From Cellvibrionales bacterium UBA7375 (GTDB taxonomy: Bacteria; Pseudomonadota; Gammaproteobacteria; Pseudomonadales; Porticoccaceae), in assembly GCA_949487135.1 (NCBI GenBank), contig CATAJQ010000035.1:28326-92325 (forward strand): DNA of 64,000 nucleotides, read 5' to 3'. Positions 20,656 to 30,090 of the stretch are shown piece after piece; the stretch's first letter is position 1; the number at the start of each line of letters is the position of its first letter. The notes beneath the pieces are model-generated. The model saw nothing but the letters and a program-made list of their open reading frames with translations. It was not told the origin of the DNA and made no database searches. The position numbers were made by a program, and so were the translations under genes.

Positions 20656-21639
20656 ATGATTTTTAACTTAACCCTTTTGCTTTGCGACAATATGCTGGTT
20701 TCAAGTACCACTCTGGCGGCTGAGATTTTTAACTTTGCCCAGACAGCTGCTCGCGCCAATCGCGAAAACACCAAAGAAATCCATATTCGCTGGCTTAGCC
20801 CAGATGGCAAAGCGGTTAAAACATCTGCTGGCTTTGAGCTTCACCCCACTCACTCCCTTGGCGATTTGTTTGATAGTGATTTAGTGCATATTCCTGCGAT
20901 GTGGCGAAACCCTCGACCGGTTGTCGATAAATACCAGGCCTACATCCCATGGCTACAGGAGCAACATAGAAAAAACGCCAATTTTACTGCCGTTGGTACT
21001 GGGGTTTGTTTTCTCGCAGAGGCGGGCTTACTAGATGACAAGCCAGCTACGACGCACTGGCACTATTTTGATCAACTACAACGTCGCTATCCGAGGATAC
21101 AATTAGAGCGAGAGCAGTTTACTACTCAAGCGGCAAATATTTACTGCGCGGCCAGTGTTAATGCCATGGCAGAACTCATTATGCATCAGGTAGAACGTAT
21201 ATTTGGGCGCATTATTGCCCGCCAGGCTCAGAGAAATTTCTTTCATGAAATTCGCAATCTAACCGAATCGGCAAACCAAGAGGGGCAGCGGCAAAACAAG
21301 CACAGTGATGAAGCCATAGCACAGGCGCAAATTTGGATTCAAGATAACCTGGCTAAACTTCTCAGCGTGCCTAATTTAGCCGATCAGTTTGGCATGACAA
21401 CGCGCACCTTTAATCGCCGATTTAAAACCGCCACGGGGCAGACACCGGTTGATTATATAACCCATGTGCGAATGACTTTCGCCTGTGATTTATTAAAGAA
21501 TACTGATTTGTCAATTTTAGAAATTGCTGGGTTCAGCGGCTTTAAGGATTCAACTTGGTTTTCGTCGCGCTTTAGGCAATGGTCTGGCGATACGCCTAAA
21601 GCATACCGCCAAACGGTTAGAGCAAAATTATTTAACTAG
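20656..21639 (+). CDS. GlxA-type AraC-family transcriptional regulator
   Basis: This 327-residue protein has a DJ-1/PfpI (GATase1-like) N-terminal domain, seen in LTLLLCDNMLVSSTTLAAEIF and in GTGVCFLAEAGLLDDKPATTHWHYFDQL, followed by a C-terminal AraC double helix-turn-helix (LSVPNLADQFGMTTRTFNRRFKTATGQTPVDYI, then ILEIAGFSGFKDSTWFSSRFRQWSGDTP). The class I amidotransferase-like domain in these regulators is usually a sensor, not an enzyme. It is divergent from fabY across 119 bases holding a direct repeat, so fabY is a candidate target. The effector is unknown. Confidence 0.85.
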   Translation: MIFNLTLLLCDNMLVSSTTLAAEIFNFAQTAARANRENTKEIHIRWLSPDGKAVKTSAGFELHPTHSLGDLFDSDLVHIPAMWRNPRPVVDKYQAYIPWLQEQHRKNANFTAVGTGVCFLAEAGLLDDKPATTHWHYFDQLQRRYPRIQLEREQFTTQAANIYCAASVNAMAELIMHQVERIFGRIIARQAQRNFFHEIRNLTESANQEGQRQNKHSDEAIAQAQIWIQDNLAKLLSVPNLADQFGMTTRTFNRRFKTATGQTPVDYITHVRMTFACDLLKNTDLSILEIAGFSGFKDSTWFSSRFRQWSGDTPKAYRQTVRAKLFN

Positions 21640-21648
21640 GGCTAAAAC

Positions 21649-22818
21649 TTAAACCGCTCTAACGCGAATTACACCTTCAACCTGACCCACTTTCTGCAGT
21701 ATTTCCTCAGAAATAGAACCTTCAACATCGATAATATTGTAAGCTACTTCATTGCGGCTCTTATTCACCATATCGACAACATTGAGATCGAAGTCTGCAA
21801 GGATTGATAGCACACTACCAAGCACCTTAGGTACATTTTGGTTGGCAAAAGTTAAGCGCGCGCCACCATTGCGCGTTAACTTAGTCGGCGGGAAGTTTAC
21901 CGAATTATGAATATTGCCATTTTCGATGTAATCCATTAGCTGATTAGCTGCCATGACTGCACAGTTTTCTTCTGCTTCAGCAGTACTAGCACCGATATGC
22001 GGCATAGCAATAATTTTTGGATTACCTAAGAACTCAGGCGTTGGGAAATCGCAAATATAGCCTGCGATTACACCGCTCTCTAGAGCTTTCACCATATCCT
22101 CAGTGCTAACAATTTCTTCACGTGCGAAGTTAAGAATCTTTGCTGTGCTCTTCATAACACTTAGAGTTTCACTGTTGATAAGATGCTTTGTTGCAGGAAT
22201 AGCCGGGACATGAAGGGTCACAAAATCTGATTTAGCCAACAACGCTTCGAGACTATCCATTCGCTCAACCTGACTTGAAAGCTGCCAAGCCGCCTCAACT
22301 GAAATAGCCGGGTCATAGCCGACAACCTCCATGCCAAGATCTAACGCCAGGTTAGCAATGATAGAGCCGATAGCACCTAAGCCAACTACGCCCAGTGTTT
22401 TGCCCATAATTTCAGAACCCGCAAAACGCTTTTTCTCTTTCTCTAGCAGCTTGCCCATCTCGCCGCCATCATCCATATGGGTCAACTCTTGAACATAGTT
22501 CATGCCGCCATAGATATCCCGAGAGGCTAAAAGAAGGCCGGCAACGATTAATTCTTTAACCGCATTGGCATTGGCACCAGGGGTGTTGAATACAACAATA
22601 CCCTGATCAGTGTAATCAGCAACGGGTACGTTGTTGACGCCTGCACCCGCTCTGGCTACTGCCAAAAGGCTATCCGGGACCTGCTCCTCATGTAATTTCT
22701 GGCTTCGTAGAATAAAACCTTGTGGATCTGACAAATCACTGCCAACCTCATATTTTTCAGGTGAAAAACGGCTGAGGCCTTTGGAGGAGATTGCGTTATA
22801 GGTACGAATTTTGTGCAT
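21649..22818 (-). CDS. serA: D-3-phosphoglycerate dehydrogenase
   Basis: SerA oxidises 3-phosphoglycerate to 3-phosphohydroxypyruvate, the first step of serine synthesis. The 389-residue protein has the NAD fingerprint VVGLGAIGSIIANLALDLGM, the catalytic Arg (NFAREEIV), Glu (CDFPTPEF) and His (MPHIGASTAEAEE), and a C-terminal ACT domain beginning near residue 315 that likely mediates serine feedback. It follows serC by 28 bases on the same strand and converges with the AraC-type gene nine bases away. Confidence 0.95.
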   Translation of the reverse strand: MHKIRTYNAISSKGLSRFSPEKYEVGSDLSDPQGFILRSQKLHEEQVPDSLLAVARAGAGVNNVPVADYTDQGIVVFNTPGANANAVKELIVAGLLLASRDIYGGMNYVQELTHMDDGGEMGKLLEKEKKRFAGSEIMGKTLGVVGLGAIGSIIANLALDLGMEVVGYDPAISVEAAWQLSSQVERMDSLEALLAKSDFVTLHVPAIPATKHLINSETLSVMKSTAKILNFAREEIVSTEDMVKALESGVIAGYICDFPTPEFLGNPKIIAMPHIGASTAEAEENCAVMAANQLMDYIENGNIHNSVNFPPTKLTRNGGARLTFANQNVPKVLGSVLSILADFDLNVVDMVNKSRNEVAYNIIDVEGSISEEILQKVGQVEGVIRVRAV

Positions 22819-22846
22819 AGTTAATTCTCTAATAAGTTCTTTTCAG

Positions 22847-23962
22847 TTATTGGGTTACTTGGTTATAGGCCCATTCTAGCCAGGGTAGCAAAGCTTCTAA
22901 ATCAGACTGCTCAACCGTTGCGCCACACCAAATTCGCAACCCTGCCGGCGCATCACGATAGGCGCCTATGTCAAAGGCAACTGATTCCTGTGCCAGCAGT
23001 GAAACCATCTGTTTAACCTGATCGGCATCTAGATCTAGGCTTAAACACACACTGGTATTTGACACTTGCTGTGGCTCTTGGGCAAGAAAATCGATCCATG
23101 AATGCGACTCCACAAAACCCTTAATGATTGCTAGATTTGATTCAGATTTAGCAATAGCTGCCGGCAATCCACCAATGGATTCCACCCAATCTAGGGCGTC
23201 TAAGTAATCTGCAACGCAAAGCATAGAGGGTGTATTAATGGTGGCGCCGCGGAAGATACCCTCAATTAATTTACCCGCTTTAGTAAGGCGGAAAATTTTT
23301 GGTAATGGCCATGGTGGGTTGTAACTCTCGAGTCTCTCAACCGCTCTAGGGCTGAGAATCAACATGCCGTGAGCACCTTCACCACCGAGTACCTTTTGCC
23401 AACTGTAGGTAACAACATCGAGCTTTTCCCATGGCATATCCATAGCAAAAACAGCAGAAGTGGCATCACAGATGGTCAATCCTGTTCTGTCGTCGCTAAT
23501 CCAATCGGCATTAGGAACTTTTACCCCAGAGGTGGTGCCATTCCAAGTAAAAACACAATCATGATCTGGGTTAGCTTGAGTTAAATCTGGCAGCAAACCA
23601 TAGTCAGCCGTATAACTATTCAAATCATCTAGCTTCAATTGCTTTACCGCATCGGTCAACCAACCGCGTCCAAAGGATTCCCAGGCAAAAATATCTACTG
23701 GGCGTGCACCGAGTAAAGACCACATAATCATTTCTACCGCCCCGGTATCAGATGCGGGAACAACACCAACTCTGTAGCCTTCAGGCAAGCCAAGAACTTT
23801 AGCGGTCTGCTCACAGGCTTTGCCCAACGCTTGCTTACCAATAGATGAGCGATGAGAGCGGCCTAGCGTATCTAACTGTAAATTTTCAACACTGTAACCA
23901 GGCCTTTTAGAGCAGGGGCCTGAAGAGAAATTTGGATTGTTCGGTTTTGTCGTTGGTTTCAT
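22847..23962 (-). CDS. serC: Phosphoserine aminotransferase, alphaproteobacterial type
   Basis: SerC transaminates 3-phosphohydroxypyruvate to phosphoserine using PLP. The 371-residue class V aminotransferase has the PLP Lys in [17 protein letters not shown] and the N-terminal [18 protein letters not shown] block. This block and the overall length match the SerC family typical of Alphaproteobacteria, not the shorter enzyme of E. coli and Pseudomonas. It forms an operon with serA, supplying two consecutive steps of serine synthesis. A missing phosphatase (serB) is presumably elsewhere. Confidence 0.92.
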   Translation of the reverse strand: MKPTTKPNNPNFSSGPCSKRPGYSVENLQLDTLGRSHRSSIGKQALGKACEQTAKVLGLPEGYRVGVVPASDTGAVEMIMWSLLGARPVDIFAWESFGRGWLTDAVKQLKLDDLNSYTADYGLLPDLTQANPDHDCVFTWNGTTSGVKVPNADWISDDRTGLTICDATSAVFAMDMPWEKLDVVTYSWQKVLGGEGAHGMLILSPRAVERLESYNPPWPLPKIFRLTKAGKLIEGIFRGATINTPSMLCVADYLDALDWVESIGGLPAAIAKSESNLAIIKGFVESHSWIDFLAQEPQQVSNTSVCLSLDLDADQVKQMVSLLAQESVAFDIGAYRDAPAGLRIWCGATVEQSDLEALLPWLEWAYNQVTQ

Positions 23963-24042
23963 AGTTTTAACTTTGTTAATACCCTTGAGTCCCAGTATAA
24001 GTTTGGGGCTATATATTAATTTTCAATAATATAATGTTTAAG

Positions 24043-24063
24043 AAATTTCCCGCTGGGAATTTT
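24043..24063 (-). terminator. Weak hairpin at the 3' end of dsbA
   Basis: On the minus strand the sequence just after the dsbA stop forms a nine-pair stem with one mismatch (AAAATTCCC / GGGAAATTT, loop AGC), followed by a mixed TTTCTTAAA tail. It could be a modest intrinsic terminator. The poor T-run keeps confidence low. Confidence 0.3.
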
Positions 24064-24065
24064 AG

Positions 24066-24704
24066 TTACTTTGCGGCTAGCGCGCGCTCTTTATCAATTA
24101 AGAACTCAGCCACCTTAAGCATGCCAGAAAAACCGGCTGCCGACGTTGTACTCACGCGGTATTTGCCATTGATAATCATTTCTGGGGTGCCGCGAACCTT
24201 ATAGGCACGAACTCTGGATTTAGCCTGAGTAATCATGCTTGTAGTTCCGAATGAACTGAAAGCGCTTGAAAACTTTTTACTATCAACACCATTGGCGCTG
24301 AAAATTTCAGCAAAATCCGCTTCATTTTTAAAGGCTCTTTTTTTCAAGTGTATAGCCTCAAAAATTGGCATATGTACCTGATCCAGTACGTTAAGAATTT
24401 TAGCTGCATAATAAGCTCGGGCATAGGCTTCCATTTTTGGCTGCCAAATTGCCGGCGTACTTTGAAAATCAACATCCGCAGCTAGCTTTTCCACCCAAGG
24501 ATGCAATTCAGCTTGGAAATTGAAGCAGTGTCCGCAGGTATAGGCAAAAACTTCATTAACTTCAATTTTGTCAGAGCTAGCAGTTCTAACCTGCTGCGGC
24601 AATATATCGTAATGCTCACCGGCTTTATATTTTTCATCTGCCGCCTGACACATCGCCAGTGGCAATAGGGTTAAAATAAAAATAATCCGCTTGATTAACA
24701 ACAT
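24066..24704 (-). CDS. dsbA: Thiol:disulfide interchange protein DsbA with CGHC active site
   Basis: DsbA introduces disulfide bonds into periplasmic proteins. The 212-residue precursor has a signal peptide (LLIKRIIFILTLLPLAMCQA) and a thioredoxin fold with an inserted helical domain. The active site reads FAYTCGHCFNF, where E. coli and Pseudomonas have CPHC. The cis-Pro loop VRGTPEMIINGKY is present. It lies 36 bases after cyc4 on the same strand, the same neighbours as in Pseudomonas. CGHC resembles the PDI motif and may alter redox potential. Confidence 0.93.
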   Translation of the reverse strand: MLLIKRIIFILTLLPLAMCQAADEKYKAGEHYDILPQQVRTASSDKIEVNEVFAYTCGHCFNFQAELHPWVEKLAADVDFQSTPAIWQPKMEAYARAYYAAKILNVLDQVHMPIFEAIHLKKRAFKNEADFAEIFSANGVDSKKFSSAFSSFGTTSMITQAKSRVRAYKVRGTPEMIINGKYRVSTTSAAGFSGMLKVAEFLIDKERALAAK

Positions 24705-24740
24705 TTTTTTGTCTCCTTGTTAAATTAAACTAAATTTAGA

Positions 24741-25379
24741 CTAGTTCAATCCAGCAATATAATTAGCTAGCGCTTTAATTTCTTTATCGCTTAACGCTTT
24801 GGCAACACCCTGCATGATTTTTGCATTCGCACCGGAGTTGCGTTCACCATTGCGATAAGCCAATAATTGCTTTTCAGTGTATTCTCCATACTGTCCCCCT
24901 AATGCGGGATAACCAGCAGGGCCATTACCCTTGCCTGATGGCGAGTGGCAGGCGATACAGGCAGCAACCCCTGTTTTAAGATTGCCAGCTCTGTAGAGGT
25001 TTTCACCAAGTTCAAGAGCTTTTTGTGCATCGTTAATGCCGATAAGCGTAATTTCTTTAGCACCAGAAATCTGGATCTTTTTACTGTTGTAATAGGCCGC
25101 CATATCCTGAAGATCTTGGTCAGACATATAATCAAGCAAACCGGTCATTTCAACAATAACGCGCTCGCCCGCTTTAATATGGCGCAACTGTGCCGTTAAG
25201 TATTTTTCTCCAAGACCCGCCAATTTAGGGAAAGAGGCGATAGCACTATTGCCATCTTGGCCATGGCAACCGGCACAGCTAGCTGTTTTCAGCTTGCCCG
25301 CTGCAGCATCTCCGCCAGCCCAGACAGGCGTGGTTAAAAACAAAGCTATAAGGCCGCAAACAAAAAAGATTCTTTTCAT
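24741..25379 (-). CDS. Diheme cytochrome c4
   Basis: Cytochrome c4 is a periplasmic or membrane-attached electron carrier to terminal oxidases. After a signal peptide (RIFFVCGLIALFLTTPVWA) the protein has two similar cytochrome c domains with heme motifs CAGCH and CIACH, and Met ligands probably in the IVEMTGLLDYMSD and AKIMQGVAK regions. I chose ATG 25379, preceded by GGAA, over the in-frame GTG 25397. It is grouped with dsbA and likely feeds the caa3 oxidase encoded further along. Confidence 0.93.
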   Translation of the reverse strand: MKRIFFVCGLIALFLTTPVWAGGDAAAGKLKTASCAGCHGQDGNSAIASFPKLAGLGEKYLTAQLRHIKAGERVIVEMTGLLDYMSDQDLQDMAAYYNSKKIQISGAKEITLIGINDAQKALELGENLYRAGNLKTGVAACIACHSPSGKGNGPAGYPALGGQYGEYTEKQLLAYRNGERNSGANAKIMQGVAKALSDKEIKALANYIAGLN

Positions 25380-25546
25380 GGTTATTCCAAATCTCACTAT
25401 ACGTTAGAATGGTTGGGCATATTTATTGGTCAATACGCGCGAAACTTTAAAAGGTAGTTAGCTCAATGAGCTTAGCGCGCGCATTATATACTAATAAGCA
25501 CGTTTTCTTAAGCAAATTACAATGTCTTTTTACGGATTAAAAAAAA

Positions 25547-26146
25547 GTGAACTTTAATACAGTACAATTTTTGATCAGCGCCCAAACACTGCAACAATGT
25601 CCGGAGGATACCGGCTGTGAGGTTGCCTTCGCAGGACGCTCTAATGCTGGCAAATCAAGCGCCATAAACACTCTGACCCGCAACAAAGGACTGGCGCGAA
25701 CAAGTAAGACCCCTGGGCGAACGCAGCTTATCAATCACTTTGAAATTGAGCCGGAAAAGCGCCTGGTTGATCTCCCAGGTTATGGTTATGCCAAAGTGCC
25801 AAAGGCTATTAAAGCAAAATGGAATAGAAACTTAGCAGAGTATCTGCAAAATCGCAGTAGCCTCAGCGGTCTGGTGCTTTTGATGGATATTAGGCATCCA
25901 CTACAAGACTACGATCAACAAATGTTAAATTGGGCCGCACAGGCAGGCCTGCCTGTGCATATTTTGCTGACCAAGGCAGATAAGTTTAAACGCGGACCGG
26001 CTATGAACTCCCTGCTCGGGGTAGAAAAATTGCTGCGGGATATGGACCCTGGCTTTTCGCTATTAAGTGCTCAAATTTTTTCTTCTTTGAAAAAAACTGG
26101 GCTGCCCGAACTGGAACAAAAACTGATGAGCTGGCTAGAAGATTAA
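25547..26146 (+). CDS. engB: Ribosome biogenesis GTPase EngB (YsxC/YihA)
   Basis: EngB is an essential small GTPase needed for 50S subunit assembly. The 199-residue protein shows all G motifs: G1 GRSNAGKSS, G2 TPGRTQ, G3 DLPGYG, G4 TKADK, and a G5-like LLSAQ. The start is GTG, with only a weak upstream ACGGA. No in-frame ATG gives a better N-terminus, because the ATG at 25521 is in another frame and stops at once. It is divergent from cyc4 and convergent with polA, as in Pseudomonas and E. coli. Confidence 0.95.
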   Translation: MNFNTVQFLISAQTLQQCPEDTGCEVAFAGRSNAGKSSAINTLTRNKGLARTSKTPGRTQLINHFEIEPEKRLVDLPGYGYAKVPKAIKAKWNRNLAEYLQNRSSLSGLVLLMDIRHPLQDYDQQMLNWAAQAGLPVHILLTKADKFKRGPAMNSLLGVEKLLRDMDPGFSLLSAQIFSSLKKTGLPELEQKLMSWLED

Positions 26147-26148
26147 TT

Positions 26149-26181
26149 AAAAAAAGACCCTGATCAAATTGATTCAGGGTC
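26149..26181 (-). terminator. Intrinsic terminator of the polA-side transcript
   Basis: On the minus strand, GACCCTGA at 26181-26174 pairs with TCAGGGTC at 26163-26156, giving an eight-pair GC-containing stem followed by seven T residues (26155-26149). The T-run is on the minus strand only, so it ends transcripts from the polA side, including the proposed small RNA. It begins directly after the engB stop. Confidence 0.85.
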
Positions 26182-26248
26182 TGTTGCTACTCGGAGATAC
26201 TACATGCCATTCTCACTAGGGGAAGAGAATTCATTTTTTTGCTGCTTG
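26149..26248 (-). ncRNA. Candidate small RNA at the Spot 42/ErsA locus
   Basis: Between polA and engB, where enterobacteria encode Spot 42 and Pseudomonas encodes ErsA, the minus strand has a promoter-like pair, a structured roughly 100-nt stretch and a strong terminator. The RNA would contain a six-pair hairpin (AUUCUC/GAGAAU, 26230-26209) presenting a UUCCCCUAGU loop, a C-rich seed like those used by Hfq-dependent RNAs, and a U-rich 3' end. I found no open reading frame of note in it. Sequence homology with Spot 42 or ErsA is not evident by eye. Confidence 0.55.
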
Positions 26249-26254
26249 CATAGA

Positions 26255-26283
26255 TATAGACAGCCATTTTTCAGTAAGTTCAA
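26255..26283 (-). promoter_or_regulatory. Candidate sigma-70 promoter for the small RNA
   Basis: On the minus strand TTGAAC (26283-26278) and TCTATA (26260-26255) are separated by exactly 17 bases. Transcription would begin about seven bases downstream, near 26248, after the polA stop codon, and run to the terminator ending at 26149. Confidence 0.5.
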
Positions 26284-26304
26284 TTTTATTTAAAAAAATA
26301 TTTT

Positions 26305-29085
26305 TTAATGCGCCTCATCCCAATTATTTCCATCGCCTACATCAACTACTAACTTAACTTGCAAGCTTGCGGCGGACTCCATGCACTCTGTCACACCAAC
26401 CACTACTTGCTTAAATTCATTGCCTGGCACCTCAAGTACTAGCTCATCGTGGACTTGCATAATCATTCGACTTTTAAGCTGCTTACTTTGTAACCATTGG
26501 TCGACATTGATCATGGCAAGTTTAATAATATCTGCCGCCGTTCCCTGCATAGGTGCATTGATCGCCGTGCGCTCTGCAGCCTGACGGCGCATACCGTTTC
26601 TGCTGTTGATCTCTGGCAAGTACAGCCTTCTGCCAAAGTGGGTTTCAACATAGCCCTTTTCGGCAGCGCTGTGACGCACCTGATTCATATACTGCTGAAC
26701 TCCAGGATAGCGCTCGAAGTAAAGGTCAATATAATCCGCCGCCTGTTTGCGCCCAATATTTAATTGTCGAGCCAGACCAAAGGCGGACATGCCGTAAATA
26801 AGACCAAAATTAATTGCTTTTGCACTGCGCCGTTGATCGGTTGTGACCTGAGCCAAATTTACCCCAAATACCTCTGCCGCTGTAGCACGGTGAACATCCT
26901 GTCCCTGATCAAATGCTTTGAGTAGATTTTTGTCCCCCGACAAATGCGCCATAATACGCAGCTCAATTTGCGAGTAGTCAGCGGCAATTAATCGATGGCC
27001 GGGGGAGGCGATAAATGCCTGTCTGACTCGCCGCCCTTCCGCAGTTCGAATGGGGATATTCTGCAAATTAGGATCTGAGGATGACAGCCTGCCGGTAGCT
27101 GTGCCTGCTTGATGATAAGAGGTATGAATTCTCTTAGTAGCAGGGTTTATCATCAGAGGCAGTTTGTCAGTATAGGTGGATTTTAGTTTAGCTAGGCCCC
27201 GATGCTCCAACAACACCTTAGGCAAAGGATAATCCAACGCTAACTCTTGTAGCACCTCCTCTTTGGTTGAAGGCGCCCCTTTAGCCGTTTTCTTTAAAAC
27301 AGGTATTTCTAATTTTTCGAATAGGATTTCAGCCAGTTGTTTCGGTGAGGCCAAATTAAACTGCTGGCCCGCTAAATCCCAGGCCTGAGTCTCTAACTCC
27401 GCAAGTCGCTCAGCCAGTTCTTGGCTCTGTTGAAACAACAATGTATCGTCAACTAACGCACCATTGCGCTCAATGCGCGATAAAACCTTGATCAATGGCA
27501 ACTCAATCTCTTGAAAAAGAGTTTTAAGTGGCAACTGATTTTCAACCTGAGGCCATAAAGCCTGATGCAATCGCAAAGTAATATCCGCATCTTCAGCCGC
27601 ATAGGGCCCTGCTTCTTCCAATGCGATTTGATTAAACGTGAGTTGAGAGGCGCCCTTTCCAGCAATATCTGTAAAGCTAACCGTTTGTCTGTCTAAATAA
27701 TACTGGGCTAAACTATCCATGTCGTGGCGCGTGGCAACACTATTCAAAACATAGGATTCGAGCATGGTGTCAAAGGCAATACCTTGTAGCTGAATGCCAT
27801 GTTGTGCGAGTACGCTGATATCGTATTTTAAATTTTGACCCACTTTTTTAATCTTTGGATTTTCAAGAATCGGCTTCAGTGCGTTGAGCACAACATCACT
27901 TGATAATTGCTCTGGCGCGCCTAAATAGTCGTGACCAAACGGAATATAGGCGGCACTTCCAGGTTCCACGGCAAAGCTAACACCTATCAAATCGGCGACC
28001 ATATAATCAAGGCTAGTAGTTTCTGTATCAAGCGCAAAAAGCGTGCTCGATTGTAGCGTTTGTAGCCACATTTCAAACTGCTGTTCGTCTAAGATGGTTT
28101 CATATTTAACTGAAGGGGGCGTTGTAACTGTATTCTTAGCTTCAGCCGCCACCTGTTGAACATCGCCTGTCAAGCCAGCATTGGCATTGGTCAGGCTATC
28201 ACTGGTCGCCGAATCGCTAAACTCATTAATCCAAGTTTTAAACTCCATTTCTTGAAATTGTTTCAATAATTCCGCTTTATCCGGCGCCTGATTAACTAGC
28301 TGATCGACACTTAAGTCTAGGGATACGTCGGTTTTGATGGTCGCCAAAGTATAGGAAAGATAGGCTAGATCTTTGTACTCCTCAAGTTTAGCCGCCAGCG
28401 TTTTAGCGCCACGAATACCCAGTCCAGCAACCTCATCAAGACGCTGATATATGGAGTCCAGCCCGCCCAAGCCCTGAAGCAAACCCAATGCTGTTTTTTC
28501 GCCAACGCCTGGAACGCCAGGAATATTGTCCGATTTATCCCCTAAAAGCGCCAAATAATCGATGATCAATTCAGGCGGGATACCAAACTTATCTATCACC
28601 CCATCCCTATCCATAAAGGTATCGGTCATAGTATTCACCAGACTAATATGCTGATTGACCAGCTGCGCTATATCTTTGTCCCCGGTTGAGATAATAACTG
28701 GCTGCTGCTGCTCTGTAGCCTGCACTGCATAGGTACCAATTACATCGTCTGCCTCAACCCCCTCGACACTTATTAGCGGCATACCCATAGCGCGAATAAT
28801 GTCATGAATTGGCTCGATTTGAGAACGAAGTTCATCTGGCATGGGTGGGCGGTTGGCCTTATATTCGCTGTATATGTCATCGCGAAAGGTTTTACCCTTG
28901 GCATCAAAAATGACTGCAGTGGTGCTGTCTGGGTAATCCTTTTGCAGACGTCGCATCATATTGATAACGCCCTTAACCGCACCCGTTGGGAGACCCTTAC
29001 TATTGGTCAGTGGTGGTAGCGCATGAAAGGCCCTGTAGAGATAGGAGGAGCCATCGACAAGTATTAGCGGTGCTTTATCAGTCAT
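26305..29085 (-). CDS. polA: DNA polymerase I
   Basis: PolA fills gaps and removes RNA primers. The protein of about 926 residues has all three domains: 5'-3' nuclease at the N-terminus ([39 protein letters not shown]), a 3'-5' proofreading domain with apparently intact acidic residues ([31 protein letters not shown]), and the polymerase domain ([51 protein letters not shown]). I chose ATG 29085 over the in-frame TTG 29094. It converges on engB across the small RNA candidate. Confidence 0.97.
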   Translation of the reverse strand: MTDKAPLILVDGSSYLYRAFHALPPLTNSKGLPTGAVKGVINMMRRLQKDYPDSTTAVIFDAKGKTFRDDIYSEYKANRPPMPDELRSQIEPIHDIIRAMGMPLISVEGVEADDVIGTYAVQATEQQQPVIISTGDKDIAQLVNQHISLVNTMTDTFMDRDGVIDKFGIPPELIIDYLALLGDKSDNIPGVPGVGEKTALGLLQGLGGLDSIYQRLDEVAGLGIRGAKTLAAKLEEYKDLAYLSYTLATIKTDVSLDLSVDQLVNQAPDKAELLKQFQEMEFKTWINEFSDSATSDSLTNANAGLTGDVQQVAAEAKNTVTTPPSVKYETILDEQQFEMWLQTLQSSTLFALDTETTSLDYMVADLIGVSFAVEPGSAAYIPFGHDYLGAPEQLSSDVVLNALKPILENPKIKKVGQNLKYDISVLAQHGIQLQGIAFDTMLESYVLNSVATRHDMDSLAQYYLDRQTVSFTDIAGKGASQLTFNQIALEEAGPYAAEDADITLRLHQALWPQVENQLPLKTLFQEIELPLIKVLSRIERNGALVDDTLLFQQSQELAERLAELETQAWDLAGQQFNLASPKQLAEILFEKLEIPVLKKTAKGAPSTKEEVLQELALDYPLPKVLLEHRGLAKLKSTYTDKLPLMINPATKRIHTSYHQAGTATGRLSSSDPNLQNIPIRTAEGRRVRQAFIASPGHRLIAADYSQIELRIMAHLSGDKNLLKAFDQGQDVHRATAAEVFGVNLAQVTTDQRRSAKAINFGLIYGMSAFGLARQLNIGRKQAADYIDLYFERYPGVQQYMNQVRHSAAEKGYVETHFGRRLYLPEINSRNGMRRQAAERTAINAPMQGTAADIIKLAMINVDQWLQSKQLKSRMIMQVHDELVLEVPGNEFKQVVVGVTECMESAASLQVKLVVDVGDGNNWDEAH

Positions 29086-29130
29086 AATTATCAAATTTTT
29101 TGTTGCAACAATTTACTTAGGATACATTAT

Positions 29131-30027
29131 TTATTTGAAGCAGGCGGAAAATTGCCTGGCCAAACCATAAATATATGACTCATAACTCGGCAATTCATCG
29201 TTGTAGGCAACCCCTAGTATATCTATTGTTGTGGTTGGCACAGATAGATCCTTAGCCATAGCTACTGCATCTTTATCACCATGCTGAGGCTCAATAAATA
29301 CACAATTGACCCCCAATTTTTGCCCTTCTAGGCGCAAATTAAATTGAGTTTTTGCCCCTTTTTGCTTACCCAGCATGTCGCGAATTGACAGCCCAGACTG
29401 CAAATTAAATTCATTAACAAAGTAACCTATCCCCTGATGATGCACCATATAGTTGCGATTTTTTAGTGGTAACAATAGGTTGATCGTATCTTTTTGAATC
29501 TGATCACTATAAATATCGACAATAGGCAGGTCGAGGCGTTTGGATAACGCTTTAGCTAATTGTTTGGCTATTGTTGGTGAAAGCCAAATATGTGGATCAA
29601 TATCATGATCATGCTCTGAATGGTCTTCATGATGATCATTTTCTTCGTCAACCACATTTTTTTCACGATCTGGATAAATTAAATCCAATGCTGTGACTAA
29701 TTTTGATGGCGATAAGCCTGTGAATTGCTTTTTTGCTCTTATTTCGAAATTTGGTCCGATCCAAAGTACTAAATCTGCCTTAGCCAGCGTGCGTATGTCT
29801 GACACTTTAAGCACAACATCATGGGGCGACAGTCCTGAGGGCATTAAATACTCCACTCTGGCTCTATCTTGCAGCGCCGACCTAGCAATAATAGCGAGTG
29901 GCTTAATACTGGTGACCACCAGAGGCTTATCGTTAGTATCGCTATAAGCAAGGGCAGAAAGGCAAAATAGCACGCATATTAGCGGCAACCAAAAAACCCA
30001 AAATGAAATGTTATAATATTGCATCAT
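29131..30027 (-). CDS. znuA: Zinc ABC transporter substrate-binding protein ZnuA
   Basis: ZnuA captures Zn2+ in the periplasm for the ZnuCB importer. The 298-residue precursor has a signal peptide (FWVFWLPLICVLFCLSALA), a helical backbone of the cluster A-I binding-protein family, and the diagnostic His/Asp-rich loop DEENDHHEDHSEHDHDIDPH near residue 130. Probable zinc ligands are His in SPHDVVL, His in DPHIWLS and His in VHHQGIGYF. It is divergent from zur-znuCB. A Zur-box-like palindrome covers its first codons, which predicts tight zinc repression. Confidence 0.93.
   Translation of the reverse strand: MMQYYNISFWVFWLPLICVLFCLSALAYSDTNDKPLVVTSIKPLAIIARSALQDRARVEYLMPSGLSPHDVVLKVSDIRTLAKADLVLWIGPNFEIRAKKQFTGLSPSKLVTALDLIYPDREKNVVDEENDHHEDHSEHDHDIDPHIWLSPTIAKQLAKALSKRLDLPIVDIYSDQIQKDTINLLLPLKNRNYMVHHQGIGYFVNEFNLQSGLSIRDMLGKQKGAKTQFNLRLEGQKLGVNCVFIEPQHGDKDAVAMAKDLSVPTTTIDILGVAYNDELPSYESYIYGLARQFSACFK
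30008..30024. promoter_or_regulatory. Zur box 1, over the znuA start
   Basis: The minus-strand sequence ATGCAATATTATAACAT begins at the second ATG of znuA. It differs by one base from the box upstream of zur and fits the gammaproteobacterial Zur palindrome built on GTTATA-N-TATAAC. A repressor here would block znuA initiation directly. Confidence 0.6.
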
Positions 30028-30090
30028 ATAATTTTAATCCCTTTTAAAGTGAAATATTTCAAATTTTTACTGTATATTTCTTTAATATAT

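Noticed and set aside
25455..25475. Short palindrome AGCTCA-A-TGAGCT between cyc4 and engB
   Set aside because: It is only six pairs, has no T-run and matches no operator I can name, so it is not listed as a feature.
29590..29655. Repeat-like CAT/GAT-rich stretch inside znuA
   Set aside because: It encodes the His/Asp-rich zinc loop typical of ZnuA and is not a DNA repeat or array.
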